Source: SIG565 sp964607025
GTDB taxonomy: Bacteria > Bacillota > Clostridia > Oscillospirales > Acutalibacteraceae
Length of the DNA stretch: 64,000 nt
Assembly (NCBI GenBank): GCA_964607025.1
Contig: CAZSIL010000008.1
Location: 1-64,000, forward strand
Reading direction: 5' to 3'
Below are positions 1 to 7,515 of the stretch, in pieces. Every line of letters begins with the position of its first letter. The stretch's first letter is position 1. The position numbers and the translations under genes were made by a program. The notes under the pieces are model-generated. The model ran no database searches. It was not told the DNA's origin and saw nothing but the letters and a program-made list of their open reading frames with translations.

Positions 1-303
<303 letters not shown>

Positions 304-355
304 TTTGATTCTCATCTTCCATATATACTTTGTTCAGTTTTTAGGGTGTGAAGCT

Positions 356-388
356 TAAAGCGAACGGTAATCGTTCGCTTGTTTTTTT
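356..388 (+). terminator. Terminator of the rRNA operon
   Basis: A perfect 9-bp stem (AAGCGAACG / CGTTCGCTT) with a GTAA/T loop is followed by GTTTTTTT. It lies about 55 bases after the 23S end and directly before the next gene's ribosome site. Confidence 0.85.
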
Positions 389-398
389 GGAGAGAAAA

Positions 399-764
399 AT
401 GAAAAGGATATTATCTATTATTGTTTGCGCTTTGTTTGTGCTTTCTTTCGTTGCTTGTGGCAAGAAAAACAATGAAGCAACCAAATGTGATACTTCGACA
501 CCAGCAAGTAACACCGAAAGCACTGTAATACCCGATACACACACTTTTACGGGTGAGGTTCTATCGGTGGAAATGGGTATGATATTGGTTGCCCCCGATG
601 AGCAAAACAGCGCAATTTCACCTGAAGTTTTTGTTAACGTATCACAGTTTTCAGAAATTAAATTTGAAAAAGGCAACAGGGTAAAGGTTATATTTAACGG
701 CCAGGTCGCCCAAAGCTTCCCACCGCAAATTTTGGGTGTAATAAATATAGAAATAATCGAATAA
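399..764 (+). CDS. Small lipoprotein, DUF3221-like
   Basis: A 121-residue predicted exported lipoprotein. The N-terminus MKRILSIIVCALFVLSFVAC is a type II signal with lipobox F-V-A-C, so the cysteine near residue 20 would be lipid-modified. A Thr/Ser-rich linker (about 25-47) precedes a compact beta domain (about 50-121) with the pattern TFTGEVLSV...ILVAP...GNRVKVIFNG...PPQI, which resembles DUF3221/YobA-type lipoproteins of Firmicutes. The ATG at 399 is preferred over the longer frame from 348 because GGAGAG sits just before it and the upstream part runs through the rRNA terminator. It probably has its own promoter or relies on rRNA read-through. Its function is unknown. Confidence 0.8.
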   Translation: MKRILSIIVCALFVLSFVACGKKNNEATKCDTSTPASNTESTVIPDTHTFTGEVLSVEMGMILVAPDEQNSAISPEVFVNVSQFSEIKFEKGNRVKVIFNGQVAQSFPPQILGVINIEIIE

Positions 765-766
765 AA

Positions 767-801
767 AACCTGTCTTGCGAATTTCGTAAGACAGGTTTTT
801 A
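767..801 (+). terminator. Terminator after the DUF3221-like lipoprotein
   Basis: Strong stem AACCTGTCTTGCGA / TCGTAAGACAGGTT with a 3-base loop, then TTTTT; one G-T pair. It begins right after the stop codon. Confidence 0.9.
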
Positions 802-880
802 TAATTACTTATTGTTTTTGACGTATTTTATAATATTGTAAACCAAAAAGCCGAGACCAAAAGCAAAAAGCAGGAATTAG

Positions 881-982
881 TTATAAATCTTGCGGCGATG
901 CTCCCCAATGTTTCACGTGAAACACTGTTCTTAGCACAATAAGGGTAAAAGACAACAGTAATATGTATGGTGCAAAGTCCAT
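881..982 (-). CDS. Possible 33-aa membrane peptide or gene remnant overlapping parS
   Basis: A minus-strand ATG at 982 is preceded by a good ribosome site (AAAGGAGTG) and opens a 33-residue frame whose first half is hydrophobic (APYILLLSFTLIVL). The parS palindrome is read in frame as VFHVKH. Downstream, in another frame and after one stop, the minus strand could encode another hydrophobic stretch (LLFAFGLGFLVYNIIKYVK, 810-870). This may therefore be a decayed two-helix membrane protein gene. No family is recognised. It could equally be a chance reading frame with a chance ribosome site. Confidence 0.3.
   Translation of the reverse strand: MDFAPYILLLSFTLIVLRTVFHVKHWGASPQDL
909..924. promoter_or_regulatory. 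parS: parS centromere site (ParB/Spo0J binding)
   Basis: The 16-bp perfect palindrome TGTTTCACGTGAAACA matches the classical bacterial parS sequence with no mismatch. In known systems ParB (Spo0J) binds parS near the replication origin, spreads, and helps SMC loading and origin segregation. No parA or parB lies in the window, so the site acts at a distance from them. It suggests, but does not prove, that this region is in the origin-proximal part of the chromosome. Confidence 0.9.
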
Positions 983-1023
983 AAAATCACTCCTTTTAAA
1001 TTATTATAACAAGTATATTTTTG

Positions 1024-1051
1024 TTGTAAATTCCCGATTTGGTGGTATAAT
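1024..1051 (+). promoter_or_regulatory. Promoter of the PHP phosphatase gene
   Basis: -35 TTGTAA (1024-1029) and -10 TATAAT (1046-1051) with a 16-base spacer. It lies 29 bases before the start codon. Confidence 0.65.
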
Positions 1052-1079
1052 ATTAAATATCGGCAAAGGAGGGATAAAA

Positions 1080-1856
1080 ATGACGGCTAATTTTCATACG
1101 CATACCTTTCGTTGCAATCATGCTAAGGGAACCGACCGCGAGTATGTTGAAAAGGCGATAGAATTAGGATTTACCGAGCTCGGTTTTTCGGACCACATGC
1201 CGCAGCTTTATCCCGACGGCAAGGGTATGCATTTTCAGATGGATTTATCGCAAGTAGCAGAGTATGTTGATTCAATTTCGGCGCTAAAGCAAGAATACGC
1301 CGATAAAATTAAAATATATATTGGCTTTGAATCCGAATATTATAAAGGTATCACCGAAAAAACTCTTGACTTTTTCCGGGGATATCCTATTAATTACCTT
1401 ATTTTAGGTCAGCATTTATTGGATGATTATCGCGGTGAAACACCGCTCGAGGCAACAACCGATAAAACTCGTCTTACAAGATATGTAAACAGTGTGATTT
1501 CGGCGATAAAAACAGGTAAATTTTCACTTATCGCTCACCCCGATATAATAAATTATACGTCGGAGGATGAATTTTACCATGGTGAGATGAAACGTTTGTG
1601 TATTGCGGCAAAAAATGCCGATATACCGCTTGAGTGCAATATGCTTGGTACGGGCGGATATGGCAACCGCCGCCGACATTATCCGAGCGAAAGATTTTTC
1701 AGAATTGCCGCCGAGGTAGGCAACGAGGTAATAATTAGCTGTGACGCACACGAACCCGAAATGCTTGGCAACCCCGACGGTTATAAAATTTGCCGAAAAA
1801 TACTGCGAGACGTTGGTATAACACCGATAGAAAAACTGAAACTTATAAAACCGTAA
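1080..1856 (+). CDS. PHP-family histidinol-phosphatase-like protein
   Basis: A 258-residue PHP-superfamily metal-dependent phosphoesterase of the HisJ/HisK type, which removes phosphate from histidinol phosphate in histidine synthesis. Visible metal-ligand motifs: NFHTHTFRCNHA at the N-terminus (H-x-H), LGFSDHMP near residue 40, IGFESEYY near 80, LGQH near 108, LIAHPD near 150 and SCDAHEP near 222. The length fits the family. The ATG at 1080 follows AAAGGAGGG with ideal spacing, so the open frame running back to 963 is ignored. No other his genes are nearby, so the true substrate could be a different phosphoester. Confidence 0.85.
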   Translation: MTANFHTHTFRCNHAKGTDREYVEKAIELGFTELGFSDHMPQLYPDGKGMHFQMDLSQVAEYVDSISALKQEYADKIKIYIGFESEYYKGITEKTLDFFRGYPINYLILGQHLLDDYRGETPLEATTDKTRLTRYVNSVISAIKTGKFSLIAHPDIINYTSEDEFYHGEMKRLCIAAKNADIPLECNMLGTGGYGNRRRHYPSERFFRIAAEVGNEVIISCDAHEPEMLGNPDGYKICRKILRDVGITPIEKLKLIKP

Positions 1857-1857
1857 C

Positions 1858-1889
1858 AAAAAAGCAGACTGTGAACAGTCTGCTTTTTT
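1858..1889. terminator. Bidirectional terminator between the PHP gene and secA
   Basis: AAAAAAGCAGACTG / CAGTCTGCTTTTTT with a TGAA loop. A-run and T-run flank the stem, so it can stop the two converging genes. Confidence 0.9.
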
Positions 1890-1892
1890 AAA

Positions 1893-4628
1893 TTAATCAA
1901 TATCTTTTCCGCAGCAACGCTTATACTTTTTACCACTACCGCAGGGGCAGGGAGCATTTTTACTTACAACGCCTTTGCCACGTACTGTTGTGTTGGTCTT
2001 CTCGCCCGTGGAAGTTTCTTTTGCTACTTTTTGACGAGTGAGTTCTTCTTGCTTAATCAGCACACCACCGGCTAAGGTTGCAATAGCCGTTTTCTCACGA
2101 ATATCATCGGTCATAGTGGTGAACATATCAAAGCTCTCGTTTCTATACGCAACTATCGGGTCGTGCTGACCGTATTGGCGGAGCCCTATGCCGCGGCGCA
2201 GCTCATCCATCGCATCAATATGGTCCATCCAATGAATATCAACGTTTCGAAGTAAGATATATCGTTCAGCGTCGTGTAGCTTGTCTTCACCGAAGCGGTT
2301 TTTAAGCATTTCATAGCGGGCGCGCGCTTTTTCTTTCAAGAAATCGGCAACTTCTTCTTTTGATGTGTCGGCTAACTGCTCGGTCGTGAAGTTAAGGTCA
2401 GTGTCTTCGGTCAACCAACCGAAAGTATACTTTTTAAGTCCCACAACGTTCCAGTCATCGTGAACAACTTCGTCGGCAAGATACAGGTTAACGGCGTTAT
2501 CAATGGTGCTATCAACCATAGAAAAAATGTTGCGGGTTATATCTTCGCCGTCAAGCACTTTGTTTCGCTGCTCATAAATAAGCTCACGTTGTTTGTTAAT
2601 AACGTCATCATAATCAAGCACGTTGCGGCGTGCTGCAAAATGATTGCTTTCAACCGCCTTTTGTGCGCGCTCCATAACGCTTGAGAAAATAGCGAAATCA
2701 ACCGGTCCGTCTTCCACAATCTTAGTCATTTGCATAGCGCGTTTTAAGGCATCGCCTCCGAAAACTCGCATAATATCATCATCAATAGATATAAAGAACT
2801 GTGAGGAGCCGGGGTCTCCCTGACGTCCTGCGCGGCCTCTGAGCTGATTGTCAATACGGCGTGATTCGTGGCGCTCGGTACCTATGATACAAAGTCCACC
2901 TGCAGCGCGTACCTTTTCGGCTTCGGGGGCAATTTCCCTGCTAAAGTTGTTTACACACTCATTATAAAATGCGCGGTTTTCTAAAATTTCGGGGTCACGG
3001 GATGCGGCATATCCTGTAATTTCAGCAATGATGTCTTCCGTAAGCCCTTTTTTACGAAGTTCGGCTTTGGCTAGATATTCTGCATTACCGCCAAGCATTA
3101 TATCGGTACCACGTCCCGCCATATTTGTAGCGATGGTAACTGCGCCTAGCTTTCCCGCCTGAGCTATAATCTCGGCTTCCTTTTCGTGATGCTTGGCGTT
3201 AAGTACGTGGTGGGGGATATTGCGGCGCTTGAGCATTGAGCTTAAAAGCTCGGACTTTTCTATAGTTACGGTGCCCACAAGTACAGGTTGACCTTTTTTG
3301 TTGCACTCAATAATTTTTTCAATTACGGCTTCAAACTTTGCCGGTTCGCTTTTAAAAATAATATCATTTTTGTCTTCACGCGCAAGCGGCTTGTTTGTAG
3401 GGATTTCAACCACGTCAAGATTATAAATCTCGCGGAATTCCTGCTCTTCGGTGAGAGCAGTACCCGTCATACCCGAAAGCTTTTTATAAAGGCGGAAAAA
3501 GTTTTGGAAAGTGATTGATGCGAGTGTCTTTGATTCGTGCGCTACGGTTACACCCTCCTTGGCTTCTATTGCCTGATGAAGCCCTTCGTTATAGCGTCTG
3601 CCATACATAAGGCGCCCCGTAAATTCATCAACTATAATCACATTGCCGTCCTTAACCACATAATTAATATCGCGGTGCATAATACCGTGCGCCTTAATCG
3701 CTTGATTTACGTGATGCGAGATGGTGATGTTTTCAGGGTCGTTTAGGTTATCAATACCAAAGTATTCTTCAGCTTTTTTAACACCTGCGGGGGTTAGAGT
3801 ACAGGTTTTTGCCTTTTCGTCAACAACATAGTCGCCGTCGAATTTTTGCTCTTCATCGGTTTGTTTAGAATTGGTTTCAACAACCTTAACCATCTTCATT
3901 TTGCGAGCGAGCACGTTGGCTTTTTCGTATAAATCAGTGGATTTTTCGCCCTGACCTGAAATAATAAGCGGAGTTCTCGCTTCGTCAATCAAAATTGAGT
4001 CAACCTCATCGACGATGGCAAAATTATGGCCTCGTTGCATACGGTCGTGCTTGTAAACTGCCATATTATCGCGTAAATAGTCAAAGCCGAGTTCGTTGTT
4101 GGTGCAGTAGGTGATATCAGCATCGTATGCCGCTTTTTTATCGGGAAATTGTAATCCGGGAACAACAAGCCCAACCGAGAGTCCTAAAAAGCGGTAAAGT
4201 TTGCCCATCCACTCCGAGTCACGACGCGCCAAATAATCATTTACCGTTACAATATGCACACCTTTTCCCGTAAGGGCGTTGAGATAAGCGGGGAGTGTGG
4301 CAACGAGAGTTTTACCTTCACCCGTTTTCATTTCACTTATTCTTCCTTGGTGCAGTACGATACCGCCCAAGATTTGAACTGGGAAGTGCTTCATAGAAAG
4401 CACACGCCAGCTTGCCTCACGGCATACAGCAAATGCTTCGGGCAGGATGCTATCAAGCGTCTCGCCGTTTTTAAGCCGCGCTTTAAACTCATCGGTTTTA
4501 GCCCGAAGTTCATCATCACTCAAAGCCGCTGTTTCGGTTTCGAGTGCTAAAACCTGATCGCGCAGCGGCAGTAATTTTTTTATTTCCTTTTCGCTGTAAC
4601 TCGCAAAAAGTTTACTGAATAAACCCAT
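1893..4628 (-). CDS. secA: Preprotein translocase ATPase SecA
   Basis: A 911-residue SecA, the motor that pushes unfolded secretory proteins through SecYEG. The Walker A motif MKTGEGKT lies near residue 100, Walker B/DEAD-box DEVDSILIDEART near 208, and the second nucleotide-binding fold carries NMAGRGTDIMLGG near 500 and GRAGRQGDPG near 605. The C-terminal tail after a linker ends in the zinc-binding SEC-C motif CPCGSGKKYKRCCG, which in other SecAs contacts SecB or ribosomes. The length is slightly above the usual 830-900. It stands alone in its transcription unit; GAGGT precedes the ATG at 4628. Confidence 0.98.
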   Translation of the reverse strand: MGLFSKLFASYSEKEIKKLLPLRDQVLALETETAALSDDELRAKTDEFKARLKNGETLDSILPEAFAVCREASWRVLSMKHFPVQILGGIVLHQGRISEMKTGEGKTLVATLPAYLNALTGKGVHIVTVNDYLARRDSEWMGKLYRFLGLSVGLVVPGLQFPDKKAAYDADITYCTNNELGFDYLRDNMAVYKHDRMQRGHNFAIVDEVDSILIDEARTPLIISGQGEKSTDLYEKANVLARKMKMVKVVETNSKQTDEEQKFDGDYVVDEKAKTCTLTPAGVKKAEEYFGIDNLNDPENITISHHVNQAIKAHGIMHRDINYVVKDGNVIIVDEFTGRLMYGRRYNEGLHQAIEAKEGVTVAHESKTLASITFQNFFRLYKKLSGMTGTALTEEQEFREIYNLDVVEIPTNKPLAREDKNDIIFKSEPAKFEAVIEKIIECNKKGQPVLVGTVTIEKSELLSSMLKRRNIPHHVLNAKHHEKEAEIIAQAGKLGAVTIATNMAGRGTDIMLGGNAEYLAKAELRKKGLTEDIIAEITGYAASRDPEILENRAFYNECVNNFSREIAPEAEKVRAAGGLCIIGTERHESRRIDNQLRGRAGRQGDPGSSQFFISIDDDIMRVFGGDALKRAMQMTKIVEDGPVDFAIFSSVMERAQKAVESNHFAARRNVLDYDDVINKQRELIYEQRNKVLDGEDITRNIFSMVDSTIDNAVNLYLADEVVHDDWNVVGLKKYTFGWLTEDTDLNFTTEQLADTSKEEVADFLKEKARARYEMLKNRFGEDKLHDAERYILLRNVDIHWMDHIDAMDELRRGIGLRQYGQHDPIVAYRNESFDMFTTMTDDIREKTAIATLAGGVLIKQEELTRQKVAKETSTGEKTNTTVRGKGVVSKNAPCPCGSGKKYKRCCGKDID

Positions 4629-4760
4629 TAAAAATACCTCGTTTTTTTTAATATATAAAGTATACCATATTTTAGCAGAAAAATAAAGTCGTTTAGTGTC
4701 GGTTAAACCTAAAATGAAATAGTTTTACACATAATAAAAGTATAACATTGTTTTATTTTC

Positions 4761-4789
4761 TTGTAAAGCGGATAAATTTGTGATAATAT
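4761..4789 (+). promoter_or_regulatory. Promoter of asnB
   Basis: -35 TTGTAA (4761-4766), 17-base spacer, -10 TAATAT (4784-4789). The asnB ATG is 34 bases further on, behind AAAGGAGAT. Confidence 0.6.
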
Positions 4790-4822
4790 TATATTTGCAA
4801 ACATAAAAAAAGGAGATATAAT

Positions 4823-6661
4823 ATGTGCGGTTTTGTTGGGTTCACAAATTATATTAAAGATGACGGTACCGTTCTTGAAACTATGATGAACAAAATTGTT
4901 CACCGCGGTCCTGATTCGAGTGGAAAATATGTTGATAATAATATTTGTCTTGGCTTCAGGCGGCTTAGTATCATTGACATTGCCGACGGCGACCAACCGA
5001 TGTTTAATGAGGACGCGTCAATGGTGCTTGTGTTCAACGGCGAAATATATAACCATGCTCAGCTTCGCCGCGATTTAATAGAAAAGGGACATACCTTTAA
5101 AACAAGTCACTCGGATAGCGAGGTTTTGCTTCACGGCTATGAAGAATATGGCGCAGAACTTGTAAAAATGCTTCGTGGTATGTTCACGTTTGTGATTTAT
5201 AACAAAGCTGACGGCTCACTTTTCGGTGCGCGCGATATGTTCGGCATCAAGCCGTTTTACTATACCTTTATGAACAATTCTTTTATTTTCGGTAGTGAGA
5301 TTAAATCGTTTTTGTTGCACCCCGAATTTAAAAAGGAATTAAACGAAACGGCACTCGCACACTATTTATCGTTCCAGTATTCGCCCACCGAAGAAACCTT
5401 TTTCAGCGGCGTGTATAAATTGCCGCCCGCACATTATTTTGAATTCCGTAACGGCGAGATAAAAACCACCCGTTATTTCCGTCCCGAATTTAAAGCCGAG
5501 GATGGCTCACTTGATTATTTTGCCGATCTTACCGATGAAGCGGTAAGAGAAAGCGTTGCGGCTCATAAAATAGCCGACGTAGAAGTGGGTTCATATTTAT
5601 CGAGCGGTATTGATTCAAGTTATATTTCTGCCGCGGCGCAGGTTGATAAAACCTTTACAGTTGGATTTGAAAGTCCTGACGGTAACCGCTATAACGAAAT
5701 CGAATATGCAAAACGCTTTGCCGATACCATCGGTGTTAAAAATATAAGCAAGGTAATAACCCCCGAAGAATATTGGGGGCAGTTCGCCGCTATTCAGTAT
5801 CAGATGGACGAGCCGCTTGCCGACCCAGCGGCAATAGCGCTGTACTTTGTGTCTAAACTTGCAAGCGAGCACGTAAAGGTTGTAATGTCGGGGGAAGGTG
5901 CCGACGAGCTTTTCGGCGGCTACCGAATTTATCAGGAGCCCATAACCTTAACCTATTATGACCGCCTGCCGTTTTGTATTCGCAGATTTATTAGTAAAAC
6001 GCTTGAGTTTTTGCATGTTCCCAATATTCACGGCGTGAATTATCTTATCCGTCGCGGTAAAACTATTGAAGAGCGCTTTATCGGTAATGCAAATATTTTC
6101 AGCGTTCGTGAGCGAAATAAAATTTTATTGCGGGATGTGGGCGCTGAAGCACCCGAAATGCTTTGCAAAAAGTTTTATGATGAAGTGAAAGATGAAGATA
6201 CAGTTACAAAAATGCAGTATCTCGATATCAATATGTGGTTGATGGGCGATATTTTGCTTAAAGCCGATAAAACCAGTATGGCAAATTCGCTGGAACTTCG
6301 CGTTCCGTTTTTGGATAAAAAAATTATGGAACTTGCGCAAAAGATCCCCGTAAAATGCCGCGTAAATACCATTACCACAAAACTCGCGCTTCGCAAAGCG
6401 GCAGAGAAAACACTGCCCAAACTCACCGCCGAAAAGGACAAGCTCGGATTCCCCGTCCCGATACGCGTGTGGCTTAAGCAAGAGCAGTATTATAATACTG
6501 TAAAAAATGAATTTACAAGCGAAAATGCCAAAAAGTATTTCGACACTCAAAAATTAGTGGCGCTTCTTGATAGACATAGAAGCGGCAAAGAGGACGTAAG
6601 CCGTAAAATATGGACGGTTTATACCTTCCTTGTGTGGTACAGAGAATATTTTGGTAATTAA
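4823..6661 (+). CDS. asnB: Asparagine synthase, glutamine-hydrolysing
   Basis: A 612-residue class B asparagine synthetase that makes asparagine from aspartate, ATP and glutamine. The N-terminal Ntn-hydrolase half begins MCGFVGF, where Cys2 is the glutaminase nucleophile after Met removal; FNGEIYNH and the GARDMFGIKPFYY segment complete it. The synthetase half carries the PP-loop motif SYLSSGIDSS near residue 260 and SGEGADELFGGY near 356. The length fits the AsnB family (about 600). AAAGGAGATATAAT precedes the start. The short gap to the next gene holds a hairpin that may limit read-through. Confidence 0.96.
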   Translation: MCGFVGFTNYIKDDGTVLETMMNKIVHRGPDSSGKYVDNNICLGFRRLSIIDIADGDQPMFNEDASMVLVFNGEIYNHAQLRRDLIEKGHTFKTSHSDSEVLLHGYEEYGAELVKMLRGMFTFVIYNKADGSLFGARDMFGIKPFYYTFMNNSFIFGSEIKSFLLHPEFKKELNETALAHYLSFQYSPTEETFFSGVYKLPPAHYFEFRNGEIKTTRYFRPEFKAEDGSLDYFADLTDEAVRESVAAHKIADVEVGSYLSSGIDSSYISAAAQVDKTFTVGFESPDGNRYNEIEYAKRFADTIGVKNISKVITPEEYWGQFAAIQYQMDEPLADPAAIALYFVSKLASEHVKVVMSGEGADELFGGYRIYQEPITLTYYDRLPFCIRRFISKTLEFLHVPNIHGVNYLIRRGKTIEERFIGNANIFSVRERNKILLRDVGAEAPEMLCKKFYDEVKDEDTVTKMQYLDINMWLMGDILLKADKTSMANSLELRVPFLDKKIMELAQKIPVKCRVNTITTKLALRKAAEKTLPKLTAEKDKLGFPVPIRVWLKQEQYYNTVKNEFTSENAKKYFDTQKLVALLDRHRSGKEDVSRKIWTVYTFLVWYREYFGN

Positions 6662-6669
6662 ATAAAAGG

Positions 6670-6702
6670 TCCCTTCTTGGTAAAACTATTTTCAAGGAGG
6701 GA
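6670..6702 (+). promoter_or_regulatory. Hairpin that contains the ribosome site of the next gene
   Basis: TCCCTTCTTG (6670-6679) pairs with CAAGGAGGGA (6693-6702), 10 bp including one G-T pair. The 3' arm contains the AAGGAGGG ribosome site of the gene at 6709, so folding would hide it. It may also weakly terminate asnB transcripts. Confidence 0.5.
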
Positions 6703-6708
6703 ATTTTT

Positions 6709-6891
6709 ATGGATAAGAATACAGTTTCAAGTTTTGCAAAAGGCACACTTACAGGTATGTTGGCAGGTGCGGCGCTTCTCGGAGTCGGCAAAATGCTGAT
6801 GGATAATAACCGCAATATGTCAAAGGGCTCAAGCAAAGCGATAAAGGCAGTCGGCGAATTTGTTGACGGCGTACACACAATGTTTAAATAA
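6709..6891 (+). CDS. Small conserved-looking hypothetical protein
   Basis: A 60-residue protein with a short glycine/alanine-rich hydrophobic stretch at about 11-30 (KGTLTGMLAGAALLGVGKML) followed by a basic, polar C-terminal half. The arrangement resembles small YtxH-like or cell-envelope-associated proteins of Firmicutes, but no firm family is recognised. It has an excellent ribosome site (CAAGGAGGG) 7 bases before the ATG, a dedicated terminator after it, and neighbour-like codon use, so it is probably a real gene. Confidence 0.7.
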   Translation: MDKNTVSSFAKGTLTGMLAGAALLGVGKMLMDNNRNMSKGSSKAIKAVGEFVDGVHTMFK

Positions 6892-6899
6892 GCTATAGA

Positions 6900-6940
6900 T
6901 CAAAAGAAAACCAAAAGATATCTTTTGGTTTTCTTTTTTT
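6900..6940 (+). terminator. Terminator after the 60-aa protein gene
   Basis: AAAAGAAAACCAAAAGA / TCTTTTGGTTTTCTTTT stem with a tight AT loop, then a T-run. Confidence 0.9.
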
Positions 6941-7031
6941 GGAACTAGTAGTATTTATATACATTTACCGTACCGAAGGAAAGACTTTCGATAGCTTATT
7001 AAAACCCAATTATAAAAAATAAAAAATGTGC

Positions 7032-7060
7032 TTGACACCGCCATTTAACTATGATATAAT
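7032..7060 (+). promoter_or_regulatory. Consensus promoter of tRNA-Tyr
   Basis: Perfect TTGACA (7032-7037), 17-base spacer, perfect TATAAT (7055-7060). The tRNA starts 26 bases later. Confidence 0.9.
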
Positions 7061-7085
7061 AATTCCTGCTTGAAAAAGTGAATAT

Positions 7086-7170
7086 GGGAGAATTCCCGAG
7101 CGGCCAAAGGGGGCAGACTGTAAATCTGTTGCTTTCAGCTTCGGTGGTTCGAATCCACCTTCTCCCACCA
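7086..7170 (+). tRNA. tRNA-Tyr (anticodon GTA), CCA encoded
   Basis: The acceptor stem GGGAGAA (7086-7092) pairs with TTCTCCC (7160-7166), then A and CCA. The anticodon arm reads CAGACTGTAAATCTG with anticodon GTA. The long variable arm (TTGCTTTCAGCTTC region) is as expected for class II tyrosine tRNA, and the T-arm GGTGGTTCGAATCCACC is intact. Confidence 0.97.
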
Positions 7171-7177
7171 AAACAGA

Positions 7178-7205
7178 AACCACCCAATAGGGTGGTTTTT
7201 GTTTT
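7178..7205 (+). terminator. Terminator of tRNA-Tyr
   Basis: AACCACCC / GGGTGGTT with an AATA loop followed by TTTGTTTT, directly after the CCA end. Confidence 0.85.
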
Positions 7206-7442
7206 GCGTGGGAGAAGGCAATCGGAAGAGAACAATTTTTGCCAAAGGCAAAAATGTTCGGCGACGCGGCAACACCGCCGCGATAGGCGTTGTTGACCGC
7301 CAAAGTCTCGAGTACAGCAATTTTTTCGGTAACACTCGCAGTGTTCGAAAAAATGCTGAACGCAGAGTATCCACCCGATTTTGAAGTAATAAGTAAAAAG
7401 TAATAGTGAAGAAGTTCGGTGTCTGCTTCGCAGACGGATTTA
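7206..7442. repeat. Non-coding stretch with short palindromes
   Basis: There is no convincing gene between the tRNA-Tyr terminator and the gpsA terminator. The stretch holds small hairpins: a near-perfect one at 7230-7259 (GAACAATTTTTGCC / GGCAAAAATGTTC), GCGGC/GCCGC at 7264-7279 and GTCTGCTTCGCAGAC at 7421-7435. It also has a phrase of GTAATAAGTAAAAAGTAATAG type. It resembles the palindrome-rich intergenic debris seen again at 31,565-31,780 and 33,190-33,340. Open frames crossing it on both strands lack ribosome sites. Confidence 0.5.
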
Positions 7443-7482
7443 AAAAAGCACCCGATTCAAAGAAGAAATCAGGTGCTTTAAT
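7443..7482 (-). terminator. Terminator of the gpsA-like gene
   Basis: Stem AAAGCACC-GATT / AATC-GGTGCTTT around a short loop, with a T-run in the minus direction. Confidence 0.7.
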
Positions 7483-7515
7483 AAGAAGTGTACCAATCAA
7501 AAACTCTTATACGAA

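Noticed and set aside
963..1079. N-terminal extension of the PHP phosphatase
   Set aside because: It crosses the promoter and has no family resemblance; the ATG at 1080 has AAAGGAGGG.
6999..7303. Minus-strand frames across tRNA-Tyr
   Set aside because: They read the tRNA gene antisense (for example VGEGGFEPPKLKA), a common false protein in databases.
7199..7500. Several overlapping open frames on both strands after tRNA-Tyr
   Set aside because: They lack ribosome sites, pass through terminators and palindromes, and have unnatural composition.
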